Assembly (NCBI GenBank): GCA_013791675.1
Contig: VMTI01000275.1
Location: forward strand, 1-12,654
From: a bacterium
GTDB taxonomy: Bacteria; CG03
Reading direction: 5' to 3'
DNA length: 12,654 nucleotides
Positions 1 to 7,892 of the stretch are shown in pieces. A model generated the notes under the pieces. It was not told where the DNA came from and searched no databases. It saw only the letters and a list, made by a program, of their open reading frames with translations. The stretch's first letter is position 1, and each line of letters starts with the position of its first letter. The translations under genes were made by a program, and so were the position numbers.

Positions 1-99
1 CGCTCTCAATTCGCTTCGGGCACCGTGCAGAACCCCTCGCTCATAGAGCCCCGCCGGACATCATTTGCCGTCGAAGCTGTTATTACCAGGCATAATTTA
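1..99. other. Left-edge sequence, no assigned gene
   Basis: Nothing firmly identifiable lies here. Plus-strand frame 1 stays open from base 1 and stops at a TAG at 103-105, inside the 3' end of the tRNA gene, so this could be the last 34 codons of an upstream convergent gene. The stretch is too short to recognise, and an open frame of this length is expected by chance. On the minus strand every ATG or GTG start runs into a stop before the edge. A short GCTC/GAGC hairpin (39-42 with 46-49) has no U-run on the minus strand, so I do not call it a terminator for the tRNA. Confidence 0.2.
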
Positions 100-176
100 T
101 GGTAGCGGTGCAGGGACTCGAACCCCGGACACGTGGATTATGATTCCACTGCTCTAACCAACTGAGCTACACCGCC
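100..176 (-). tRNA. tRNA-Met(CAT), elongator type
   Basis: On the minus strand the sequence folds as a complete cloverleaf. The acceptor stem is GGCGGTG/CACCGCT with a terminal G-U pair. The D-arm is GCTC/GAGC, the anticodon stem GTGGA/TCCAC, and the T-arm CGGGG-TTCGAGT-CCCTG. The seven-base anticodon loop ATCATAA gives anticodon CAT. The discriminator is A and the CCA tail is encoded (100-102 on the plus strand). It lacks the three G-C pairs in the anticodon stem and the unpaired first acceptor position typical of initiator tRNA, so it is elongator tRNA-Met. A tRNA-Ile2 read through a lysidine-modified CAT cannot be fully excluded by eye, but the acceptor sequence resembles common elongator Met genes. 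Confidence 0.95.
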
Positions 177-186
177 AACGAAAGCC

Positions 187-215
187 ATTCTAATAAAAAT
201 TTACAATGAAATCAA
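187..215 (-). promoter_or_regulatory. Sigma70-type promoter for tRNA-Met
   Basis: Read on the minus strand, a -35 box TTGATT (plus-strand 210-215) and a -10 box TAGAAT (plus-strand 187-192) are separated by 17 bp. This places the transcription start near 180, a few bases before the mature tRNA 5' end at 176. The -10 box matches consensus at five of six positions and the -35 box at four of six. It overlaps the divergent promoter of the plus-strand operon. Confidence 0.55.
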
Positions 216-229
216 CATTATGCTATCAT
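200..229 (+). promoter_or_regulatory. Sigma70-type promoter for the eight-gene operon
   Basis: The -35 box TTTACA (200-205) and -10 box TATCAT (224-229) each match consensus at five of six positions. The spacer is 18 bp and a TGC extension directly precedes the -10 box. The region upstream is A/T-rich. The predicted start near 236 lies downstream of the ATG at 220, which argues that the first protein starts at 295 instead. It overlaps the minus-strand tRNA promoter. Confidence 0.55.
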
Positions 230-247
230 ATGCAGGGGTGTGTAGCC

Positions 248-264
248 GCAGAGAGGAGCTCTGC
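248..264 (+). promoter_or_regulatory. Leader hairpin in the operon 5' UTR
   Basis: A perfect 6-bp stem, GCAGAG (248-253) with CTCTGC (259-264), encloses the five-base loop AGGAG and is followed by TTTATAAAA. It lies between the predicted transcription start and the ATG at 295. It could protect the mRNA 5' end or act as a weak attenuator. The T-run is too short for a convincing terminator, and the Shine-Dalgarno-like loop is too far from 295 to serve that start. Confidence 0.3.
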
Positions 265-294
265 TTTATAAAAGGAAATAGCGGATTAGAAAAT

Positions 295-2943
295 ATGAAT
301 AAACATTCGGTTTTATTTGATGGAAAGCAATGGCGTCGTCGGGGGAGGCCATATGCTAAGGTTTTTGCCGCCGCCGCTTTTTTGTGCGTTTTCGCGGGAA
401 GGGTTTTTCCCGGAGCGCTGGATATAAGTTTCAGCGCCGCTAACTATACCGCTTATTATGATGCCGCGGCGTCGTCGCTTACATGGAACAGCGCTCTGGG
501 GTATCTGCATCTTCCTTACGGAATACAAAAAAACGTTTTTTCAACCAAGTATCCGACAATGTCGCCTGTTGCTCCTCAAAAACCCACCGCGCAGATGGGT
601 TGTTCTTTGGTCGTCGCGGATGACTGTTATGTGAGCGGTTTCGCGCGTTGGGCAGGGTCAAACGGCGGCAACCCTTCAGTGAGGCTGTGGACGGATGACA
701 CGGAGGAGTATGCCGGAGGTATAACATATCCATGGGTGGATATGGGTGTCGGCAATACATCCGGCTGGGTGGAAGGAATAATTGATTTTTCCGAGGAGCT
801 TTATCCGCTTACAGCCGGCAACATATACTGGCTGGCCAATGTTGCTGACGGTGATCCCGCGCATCAGGTGGGGGACGCCGGCGCCGCCACATCCGGCTGT
901 CCTTATGTGAGTGTCGCGGAAGTCGGCGGACAAGCTCAGCTCTGGTATATAAATAATGAATGGACAGCTCCGGGCAGCGCGGCTAATCCTTCCGAAAATC
1001 TTCAGGTTATTCCTCAGCATCTATACGGCGTTCCGGATTTGCGGCTCAACCGCTTTGACGCGGCGGGCTCGCTTATAACCAAGACGATAGACCTTGGCGC
1101 GTCAAAAGTGAAGCTCAATGATTTTTTGCCTGTATTCTATACCGCCAACTCTAAAATAGGTTTTGACGCTGTTTCAAAAACTGATGTGATGGCTTACAGC
1201 ATTGATTATAAAATGATTTCAGCTCTGGGCAGAACGCCGCAGTGCGCGGCAGCTTTTTCCATCGCTCAATCGTCGGACGGTGTCAATTTCGGTAATTATG
1301 AAACGGTTTTTGCGGGAACGATAAATAAACGCTACATAAAAATAAAGATGGAATTGACGACAGCGCACAGGGGAATAACGCCTATCGTGGATTCCGTGAG
1401 TATCCCCTATAATTGTTATCCCGAGCCCATTAACGCGTCAAGCGTGGAGCCCGCCGAAGGGGCGCTTGTCACTGAGAAGTCTCCTGTTTTTAGGTGGTCT
1501 CCGTCTTATGATAATGACGGCGATACTGTGACATACACTTTGTCTATTTCATCCACACCGTCTTTTGCCACGCTGATTTTTTCCACGCAGACCCTATCCG
1601 TTCCGTCTTCGACATATGTCGCTGTGAACTGTCCGGTGGAACTCACGGATAGGACGAGTTATTTTTTCAGAATAGACGCGATTGATTCCAACGAAGCCGA
1701 AACCTCATATGATAGGACATTTTCTTTCAAAACGGAGCTCGTCCCTCTTAATCTTACCGATTCGGGTATAATAAACGGTTCGCGCGTGCTCGCTTCTTAT
1801 GTGCAGAACGGTTTTGTTCTGCAGTTTTCCAAAGATATAGATTTTGGCACATTTCCGGCGGCTTTCACTTTTACAGACTATTTGTCTGCAGAAGTTTTAT
1901 ACGACCTTTTCCCGTTGTCGTCGTCGTGCGTTCAAGTCATTCCCAAGGATAATGCTATAGAACCATGCAGAAGCTATCATTTTTCGGTAGGGGCAACTCT
2001 TAAAGACACCATTGGATTGTATATAACGGATGGAGTAATCGTGGATTTCGGGACTCTTAACAGCAAGGCAGACGCCTATACGGCATCCGTTGCCGGCTCG
2101 TCCATTATAATAAGCGCCGGCGCCAGTCCCGAGGATTTTTATGTAAACCCGCAAAATCTTGTTATAAGTTCGTCCACTAATTCTGATTTGTTTGATGCCA
2201 ATCAATCCGCGAATTCTTCCGCTTTTTTAATAGTGGTTAGCACATCGTCGGTTTTTTCATACAGCATAAGCAATTCCGTCGCCGCCGAGATAAGTTCTCT
2301 GTCGGGAATAACCCTGATAGTGCCTTATAATCAGGATTCTCTCACTGTTCCCACCGGAACTTCATTTGCCGCCCGGGCTGCCGGACGAAGCGTCCTTCCC
2401 GGCGGACTTTCGGCCCGCCCCGAGCGGACTTCGCAAAGCTCAGCTTCAGGGGAGAATATAACCGTTCCGCCCGCGCTTTTGCGCGTTTTCAGGCTTAACG
2501 AAAGTTCCTCTCAGTGGGGACTTGTTCCCGGTGAGCAGAGCGTTGATGCCGTCTCAAAAACGGTTACCGCTTATCCGACGTCTGGCGGCACATTTGCTCT
2601 TTTGGCATATCCTTCAAATCCCGCGGCGAATGTACAGTTGAGAAATATTCCAAATCCCTTCTATCCTGAAAGTGTCACATCAAAAGGTGAAAAGGGTACG
2701 TTGATAACATATTATCTTTCAGCCGCCGCTAATGTAAAAGCCAAAATATACACGCAGATAGGCCATCTGATATACGAAAAAGAATATACATCCGGCGGCC
2801 TTGGAGGCCAGGCGTCTGTGAATTCAATAACATGGGACGGTAAAAATAAGGACGGCGCTTATGTGGCTTCAGGGATTTATCTTCTGCGCCTGGAAATAGA
2901 AGGTGAAGAAGCCAGAACCAGAAAAATAGGTTTTATAAGATGA
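295..2943 (+). CDS. Secreted multidomain beta-sandwich protein with FlgD-Ig/T9SS-like C-terminal domain
   Basis: This is an 882-residue exported surface or extracellular protein. I chose the ATG at 295 over the one at 220 because it gives an export signal (basic stretch WRRRGR, hydrophobic core to about residue 35, likely cleavage near Ala41) and lies after the predicted transcription start; a weak GCGGA sits nine bases upstream. Residues 45-370 look like beta-sandwich segments, the last resembling discoidin-type folds. Residues about 381-482 resemble a fibronectin type III/Ig-like domain (FRWSPSYDNDGDTVTYTLSI). Residues about 482-590 look like a bacterial Big-type Ig domain. A Ser-rich stretch and a ZU5/UPA-like segment follow. 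Residues about 782-882 match the FlgD-Ig/type IX sorting-like pattern: NIPNPF, ITYYLS, VKAKIYT, ITWDGKNKDG, ASGIYLLRLE, ending RKIGFIR. No enzyme motif is visible. It is the first gene of the operon and overlaps the PorV-like gene by ATGA. Its exact role is unknown; adhesin, sheath or export cargo are all possible. Confidence 0.85.
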   Translation: MNKHSVLFDGKQWRRRGRPYAKVFAAAAFLCVFAGRVFPGALDISFSAANYTAYYDAAASSLTWNSALGYLHLPYGIQKNVFSTKYPTMSPVAPQKPTAQMGCSLVVADDCYVSGFARWAGSNGGNPSVRLWTDDTEEYAGGITYPWVDMGVGNTSGWVEGIIDFSEELYPLTAGNIYWLANVADGDPAHQVGDAGAATSGCPYVSVAEVGGQAQLWYINNEWTAPGSAANPSENLQVIPQHLYGVPDLRLNRFDAAGSLITKTIDLGASKVKLNDFLPVFYTANSKIGFDAVSKTDVMAYSIDYKMISALGRTPQCAAAFSIAQSSDGVNFGNYETVFAGTINKRYIKIKMELTTAHRGITPIVDSVSIPYNCYPEPINASSVEPAEGALVTEKSPVFRWSPSYDNDGDTVTYTLSISSTPSFATLIFSTQTLSVPSSTYVAVNCPVELTDRTSYFFRIDAIDSNEAETSYDRTFSFKTELVPLNLTDSGIINGSRVLASYVQNGFVLQFSKDIDFGTFPAAFTFTDYLSAEVLYDLFPLSSSCVQVIPKDNAIEPCRSYHFSVGATLKDTIGLYITDGVIVDFGTLNSKADAYTASVAGSSIIISAGASPEDFYVNPQNLVISSSTNSDLFDANQSANSSAFLIVVSTSSVFSYSISNSVAAEISSLSGITLIVPYNQDSLTVPTGTSFAARAAGRSVLPGGLSARPERTSQSSASGENITVPPALLRVFRLNESSSQWGLVPGEQSVDAVSKTVTAYPTSGGTFALLAYPSNPAANVQLRNIPNPFYPESVTSKGEKGTLITYYLSAAANVKAKIYTQIGHLIYEKEYTSGGLGGQASVNSITWDGKNKDGAYVASGIYLLRLEIEGEEARTRKIGFIR

Positions 2944-4463
2944 AGGGCGGGATAAAAAAAGTAAGCGTTCTGTTTTTCTGCATTACGTTCTTGTTGGCTT
3001 TTCGCCCCGGCGGACTTGCAGGTTCCATTATCGGCGGCGGCTATCCGGGGGAATACCTTCTTCTTTATTCGCCTACGGCGGCTTCTCTTTCCATGGGCGG
3101 GGTGCCGTCTGATGGAGCTTCTTCAGTTTTCTTTAATCCCTCGCGGCTTTCCGCTCTGCGTTCAAAGGAATTTTCTTTTATGCGGTCGTCTCTGCTTTCG
3201 GGGGGTGTGTATATGGCATCTTTTTTTGGCTTCCCGCTCTCGGAAAGAAGAGTGATGTCTTTCGGTTTTGTTTCCTGCGGCGTGGACGGAGCCGAATGGG
3301 TGGATGATTTTGGCATCGGTAACCGCGGCACATTTTCCGATAAGAACAGCGCTTATTTTGCCGCTTATTCCGCTCCGGTTTCAAAAAATATAGATATGGG
3401 GGCGGCTTTTAAAATTGTGACGCAGGAAATGCATCTTTATTCAGCCGAGGGATACGGCCTGGACGCGGGTATAAGATTTGTGAAAAGCAAAAATTTCATT
3501 CCCTCTTTTTCTCTGCAGAATATTGTCGCTCCGTCACTCCTTCTGCGCAAAGAGGGTGTTCCGGATGAATTCCCTTTGAACGCGAGATTTTCGCTGGACA
3601 CTAAACCTCTGAAAAAGCTTGACTTTAAAATTGACGCCGTTTACGAGAATCTCACCCCTAAAGCCTCTGACGAGAATCTCACCCCTGAAGCCTCTGAAAA
3701 GAGCAATAGCTTTTTTGCGCTGGGCGTGGAATTTGCGGTAAAAGAGATGTTTCGCCTCCGCGCGGGTTATAACCCGTCTTCTTTTTCGGCGGGATTCGGC
3801 GTTGATATGGGCAACACCGTCTTTGACTGGGCTGTTCAAATCCGTGACGAAGGGAATTTTTTTACGGCGGGGATTTCCGTTAAATGGGGTATGATTCCGC
3901 AATTGTGGCAGAAACGTCTCATGGACAAAGAAAAATTTCTCAGTGATTTTTCCCAAAACCTGGAAATAGAAAAAGCTTACACGATTGAAAAAGATAAAAA
4001 GACCGATGAGATGAGAGATGATATCGTTAAATCACGCTTGTCCTCCGCTAAGCGTTATGTGAAAAACCGTGAATATGGAATGGCTATGAATGAGATTAAC
4101 GCTGTGTTAAAACTTAATCCGGAGCACGAACAGGCTTCAACACTCAAAAAAGATATTTCCTCCGGCCGCCTTAAGGCTGATTTACACTATGCTTTGGCGT
4201 ATCAGTATTATAAAAATGAGCATTATAAAGCCGCGCTGAAAAAAGCGAAAAAGGCGATCCGCCTCAACAGGGATCATCCCGACGCGCAGTTCCTTTTCCA
4301 TATGATAACAGCCCGAATATTTATAGACGCGGGTGATTATTATCAGGCGAAAGAGCACCTGCTTGAGGCTTTTAAGCTGTATCCTGATGATTCAGAATGC
4401 CTTATGCTTCTAAAGGGAATTAATGATCTGCTTAAAGCCGGCAAAATGGGAAGCTCCAGATGA
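2940..4463 (+). CDS. PorV/PorQ-family outer-membrane barrel fused to C-terminal TPR domain
   Basis: The 507-residue protein has a signal peptide (hydrophobic residues 8-20, cleavage around 27-29). Residues about 30-315 then match the PorV/PorQ (UPF0164-like) barrel. The family signature is the N-terminal stretch with ASLSMGG (residues 48-54), a D/S-rich turn and VFFNPSRL (63-70), equivalent to the common MGGA...WNPAGL motif. Alternating hydrophobic strands end in GISVKWG. A charged linker (about 318-365) leads to a TPR block (about 365-500) with paired helices such as YALAYQYYKNEHYKAALKKA and a DAGDYYQAKEHL segment. In type IX secretion PorV carries C-terminal sorting domains of cargo at the outer membrane; whether this paralogue does so is inference. 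Its ATG overlaps the stop of the upstream sorting-domain protein, suggesting translational coupling. The TPR extension is not part of canonical PorV. A 27-bp tandem duplication lies within the barrel region. Confidence 0.8.
   Translation: MKGGIKKVSVLFFCITFLLAFRPGGLAGSIIGGGYPGEYLLLYSPTAASLSMGGVPSDGASSVFFNPSRLSALRSKEFSFMRSSLLSGGVYMASFFGFPLSERRVMSFGFVSCGVDGAEWVDDFGIGNRGTFSDKNSAYFAAYSAPVSKNIDMGAAFKIVTQEMHLYSAEGYGLDAGIRFVKSKNFIPSFSLQNIVAPSLLLRKEGVPDEFPLNARFSLDTKPLKKLDFKIDAVYENLTPKASDENLTPEASEKSNSFFALGVEFAVKEMFRLRAGYNPSSFSAGFGVDMGNTVFDWAVQIRDEGNFFTAGISVKWGMIPQLWQKRLMDKEKFLSDFSQNLEIEKAYTIEKDKKTDEMRDDIVKSRLSSAKRYVKNREYGMAMNEINAVLKLNPEHEQASTLKKDISSGRLKADLHYALAYQYYKNEHYKAALKKAKKAIRLNRDHPDAQFLFHMITARIFIDAGDYYQAKEHLLEAFKLYPDDSECLMLLKGINDLLKAGKMGSSR
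3643..3696 (+). repeat. 27-bp in-frame tandem duplication in the PorV-like gene
   Basis: Two adjacent 27-bp copies (3643-3669 and 3670-3696) differ at one base (A versus G). They encode ENLTPKASD followed by ENLTPEASE, in a predicted loop of the barrel. The near-identity points to a recent slippage or duplication event, and the unit keeps the reading frame. Confidence 0.9.
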
Positions 4464-4494
4464 TTTTGATAAAAAAGGTGACAGAGGAAAGTAA

Positions 4495-4998
4495 ATGAAC
4501 CCGGCCGAAAGCGAAATAATATTTTCAAAAGAGCCCTTTTCTTTTCTTACTGAGGAACAGCGGAGCGTGTTTTTGGCGAATGTGCGGTTTTTTACTTTTT
4601 CAGGGGGTGAAATTCTTATCCGCGGCGGTGAATTAGGGAATATGGTTTATTTTATTGTCCGCGGCGAATGCGGTGTTTTTATGCCGCCTCCGTCAGAAAA
4701 TATAGCGGTGGGCAAACTTATCCCGGGTGACTTTTTCGGCGAAATGGCCGTCCTTGCCAATGTTAAAAGAACCGCCACGGTAAAAACTTTAAACGAAGTC
4801 AGCGTTGCCGCTATGGATTCGCAGAAATTTAAAAAGCTTTGTATGACCGACCCGCGCATCGTTAGCGGACTGGATGAGTATTACAAAAAAAGGCAGGGCT
4901 CGCTGAATCTCTTTAAAAAGAAATTGGCTGATCCGAAATCAGCGCGAAAGCAGGGTATGTGGCGCAAATTAAAACAAATGCTCGGTACATGGTTTTGA
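4495..4998 (+). CDS. Stand-alone cyclic-nucleotide-binding domain protein
   Basis: The 167-residue protein is a single Crp/Fnr-type cyclic-nucleotide-binding beta-roll (about residues 12-125) with no helix-turn-helix, kinase or channel domain. The phosphate-binding cassette is well kept: PGDFFGEMAVL (78-88) followed by RTATV (92-96), retaining the Gly-Glu pair and the Arg that contact the cyclic phosphate in known members. The last 35 residues are strongly basic (KKRQ, KKKLADPKSARK, WRKLKQ) and could bind membrane, nucleic acid or a partner. No signal peptide is seen, so it is presumably cytoplasmic. Start choice is firm: GAGGAAAG lies just upstream of the ATG. The gap to the PorV-like gene is 31 bp. 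It may transmit a second-messenger signal to the neighbouring envelope machinery; that role and the ligand are inference. Confidence 0.88.
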   Translation: MNPAESEIIFSKEPFSFLTEEQRSVFLANVRFFTFSGGEILIRGGELGNMVYFIVRGECGVFMPPPSENIAVGKLIPGDFFGEMAVLANVKRTATVKTLNEVSVAAMDSQKFKKLCMTDPRIVSGLDEYYKKRQGSLNLFKKKLADPKSARKQGMWRKLKQMLGTWF

Positions 4999-5006
4999 TA
5001 GATATT

Positions 5007-7892
5007 ATGAAGATATTGCAACAGCGGCGGAAAAATAATTGCTTATACGGTTGTTTGCGAAGTTGCGCCGTTCTGGTATGTCTTGCGGGAATTATTCGCG
5101 GCGGGGATATGGAGACGCTGAATAAGCTTCAATTTGCTAACGGCCTTTTCAGTGACGGAATGTATGAAATGGCGCGAAAGCAGTTTCTTGAAATATCCGG
5201 CTCGTCATATCCGGATATCGCCGCCTCGGCGGCTTTCATGCAGGCTGAGTGCCTCTTCCAAATGAAAAATTACCCTCTCGCCTTCCGGGAATTTGAAAAA
5301 GTGCACGCTTCTTCTTTTTCGGAGGAAGTTAAAAAGAAATCGCTTTCGCGTATGGGTGATTCCGTCTATCGTATGGAAAGATTCTCTGACGCCGCGGAGC
5401 TTTATTTACGGTTTATCCTCGCGTATGGTGATTCGGAAAACGCTCTTTTTTATCTTTCGCAATCGCTTTCGGAACTTAAAAAATATGACGAGAGCGTAAA
5501 ATATTACAAAAAACTTCTTAAAAAATATCCTGAGTCATCCTATAAGGACTACGCCATGTATTCGGCGGGATACGCGTGTTTTAAGACGGGGCAATATACC
5601 GCCGCCGCCGGTTTTTTCTCGGGGGTTTCCGCAGGAAAAATGAAGGCGGAGAGTTTGTTTTATGAAGGCCTATCCTATATTCAGGTGCCGGATATTCCCG
5701 CGGCGCTTGCGCGTTTTGACCGCATCGGAAAAGATTTTCCCGGCGGCAAATGGGCATCGCAGGCTTCGCTTAAAAAAGCGGAGATATTTATAAAAGCTCA
5801 AAAATTTGAGGCCGCCGGAAAAATACTTGAACCTATGATAACCGCGGCCGCCGCAGCGCATCGGACAGATCCTTCGGATGCCATCGCGGCGCAGGTTTTT
5901 TATTTAACAGGCCAGATTTATTACGCAAAAAAAAGTTTTGCTCAGGCCGCTGTTTATTATAGAACTTGCGCGGATAATTATCCCAAAACCGAATGGGCCG
6001 AAAAATCTCTTTTTTCTATGGGCTGGAGTTATATGTACCTTAAGGATTACCGGCTCGGAAGAAAAAGTTTCGCGGAGCTTATTCTCAAACATCCGAAGAC
6101 GGGATATTTCCCGAAAGCTCAGTTTCTTATAGGGCATTGCTACTTCTTTGATGAGGATTATCCCGCGGCGGCTGAAGCTTACGGCCGCGTGATTTCCGCT
6201 TTCCCCGGTAATGCGTTAGCGAATGAAGCTCTTTACTGGAGAGGAGCTTCTCTGCTGAAAGCTGACAGTTTCCGTCCCGCGGCCTCCGTTTTCAGGGATG
6301 TCATAAAACGCGGAAAAGATTCAGGCTTTTTATCCCGCGCTTATTTGGGGTTGGGGAAAAGTCTTTCTCTTTCCGGAGATTTACGTTTGGCCGCCGATGA
6401 ACTTGAGAAAGGGCTTTCAATTCAGGGGACTCCTTTAGAGAGGGATGAAATGGCTTTTGAACTCGGCAATGTTTGCGTTAAGCTGGGAAGATTTTCCGAC
6501 GCGGTTTCCAATTACGGCAAAGTCTCCTCGCCTTCTCTTATTCCGGGGGCTTTAACCGCTACAGGGCATGCGTTTCTTAATTGGAAGAAATTTGAAAAAG
6601 CGCGTGAATATTACAAAAAAGCGATGGATTTATATCCCGACAGCCCCGCGGCGGCGGACGCCGCTTTTTCCATGGGCTTAAGTTTTTACAAAGAACAGAA
6701 CTGGGGCGCTGCGGCAGCGCACCTCATGGATTTCGCGGCCAAGTACAGCGGAAGTTCCAGAATTGCCGATGCTTATCTTTATGCGGGATGGTCGGCGTTC
6801 AGTCTTAAGGATTGGGCGGCGGCTGTGAAATTCTGGAATCAGTATTATGAAATCAATCCCACGGAGGATGTTCTTCTGCGCATAGGCGACGCGTATTACA
6901 ACGCAGGGAAGGTTTCTGAAGCCAAAGCTTCTTATGAGGAGCTTACGAAAAAATTTCCGTCGTCGGACAAAATCCCGCAGGCTCTTTACAGCATGGCTCT
7001 GGTGGATAAAAAAGAAGGCAATCTGGACGGGGCTGCCGGATATATTCTTCGCCTTGACTGGGAATATCCGGCTTCCTCCATTGCCGCGGATGCACTTTTT
7101 ACGCTTGGGGAAATATATGATGAGCGCGGAGATTACACTTCCTCGGGGGTGATTTACAGCAGGATTTCAAGTGAATACCCCAAATCAAAACTCGCTGTGG
7201 ATTCTCTTTACCGGGCCGGGCGAAGCGCTGCCCGCGCCAAGAATTATGCGCTTGCGAGAAAGCTTTACGGTGCGCTTCTGAAAAAAAACAGCTCTTACGG
7301 TGATGAGGTGAGGTTCAGAATCTGCGAAGCTTATTTCAATGAAAAGGATTACGCAGGAGCCGCGGAGGAATCCCTGAAATTCAGAAATGATTTTCCGTCT
7401 TCCGGATTCGCTCCGGCGGCTCTTGAAATGGCGCGGAAGGCTATGTCCGAGCAGGGGCTGTCCGTGTCCGCGGACGAGCTGAAAGGTATTTTAAAGACGG
7501 CGTATCCTGATTCCGACGCCTCGGCGCGAATTTATTTTGACGAGGGGGGAAAACTTTTTGATAAAGGAAATTACAAAGAGGCGGTGGAACTTCTTCGTAG
7601 AGTGACTTCCGCGCTTCATGACAGCGATTCCGCGCGGGCGCAGACGCTTATAGCTTCGGCATTTTTAGAAATGAAACTATATGATCAGGCGAAACTGGAG
7701 TATTTGAAGGCGGTGTATGTGTATCCCGAATTTCCCGACATCGTTGCCGAAAGCTATTACGGCATGGGGCAGGTTCAAATACGTCAGGGAAAAAAACCCG
7801 AGGCGGCGGAAACATTTGAAAAGATACTGAAAAAATGGCCGGATTCCTCATGGGCGAAAAAAGCTTCCGTTGAACTTGAAAAAATAAAATGA
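5007..7892 (+). CDS. Giant periplasmic tetratricopeptide-repeat protein
   Basis: The 961-residue protein is almost entirely TPR repeats of the TPR_6/YbgF-BamD style. Roughly two dozen helix pairs are recognisable by recurring segments such as YDESVKYYKKLLKKYPESSY, KFEKAREYYKKAMDLYPDSP and EAAETFEKILKKWPDSSW. A basic N-terminus and hydrophobic stretch (about residues 18-30) look like a signal peptide or anchor; no good lipobox is present. I chose the ATG at 5007, 8 bp after the preceding stop. ATG 4989 and GTG 4959 are in frame but overlap the upstream gene and place extra residues before the signal. None has a clear ribosome binding site, so coupling is likely. TPR superhelices are protein-binding scaffolds. 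The position just ahead of the barrel and ExbB/ExbD/TonB genes suggests a periplasmic scaffold for that complex (inference). It is far longer than YbgF/CpoB or BamD, which have about 250 residues. Confidence 0.88.
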   Translation: MKILQQRRKNNCLYGCLRSCAVLVCLAGIIRGGDMETLNKLQFANGLFSDGMYEMARKQFLEISGSSYPDIAASAAFMQAECLFQMKNYPLAFREFEKVHASSFSEEVKKKSLSRMGDSVYRMERFSDAAELYLRFILAYGDSENALFYLSQSLSELKKYDESVKYYKKLLKKYPESSYKDYAMYSAGYACFKTGQYTAAAGFFSGVSAGKMKAESLFYEGLSYIQVPDIPAALARFDRIGKDFPGGKWASQASLKKAEIFIKAQKFEAAGKILEPMITAAAAAHRTDPSDAIAAQVFYLTGQIYYAKKSFAQAAVYYRTCADNYPKTEWAEKSLFSMGWSYMYLKDYRLGRKSFAELILKHPKTGYFPKAQFLIGHCYFFDEDYPAAAEAYGRVISAFPGNALANEALYWRGASLLKADSFRPAASVFRDVIKRGKDSGFLSRAYLGLGKSLSLSGDLRLAADELEKGLSIQGTPLERDEMAFELGNVCVKLGRFSDAVSNYGKVSSPSLIPGALTATGHAFLNWKKFEKAREYYKKAMDLYPDSPAAADAAFSMGLSFYKEQNWGAAAAHLMDFAAKYSGSSRIADAYLYAGWSAFSLKDWAAAVKFWNQYYEINPTEDVLLRIGDAYYNAGKVSEAKASYEELTKKFPSSDKIPQALYSMALVDKKEGNLDGAAGYILRLDWEYPASSIAADALFTLGEIYDERGDYTSSGVIYSRISSEYPKSKLAVDSLYRAGRSAARAKNYALARKLYGALLKKNSSYGDEVRFRICEAYFNEKDYAGAAEESLKFRNDFPSSGFAPAALEMARKAMSEQGLSVSADELKGILKTAYPDSDASARIYFDEGGKLFDKGNYKEAVELLRRVTSALHDSDSARAQTLIASAFLEMKLYDQAKLEYLKAVYVYPEFPDIVAESYYGMGQVQIRQGKKPEAAETFEKILKKWPDSSWAKKASVELEKIK

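Noticed and set aside
220..294. Upstream ATG at 220 as the start of the first protein
   Set aside because: It lies before the predicted transcription start, adds 25 residues ahead of the signal peptide and has no ribosome binding site; the ATG at 295 fits better.
331..360. Twin-arginine signal in the first protein
   Set aside because: WRRRGRPYAK has consecutive arginines but lacks the SRRxFLK pattern, so a general Sec signal is more likely.
3534..3956. 140-codon minus-strand open frame
   Set aside because: It is antisense to the PorV-like gene, has no family resemblance, and its sequence repeats the 27-bp duplication only as a shadow of the real gene.
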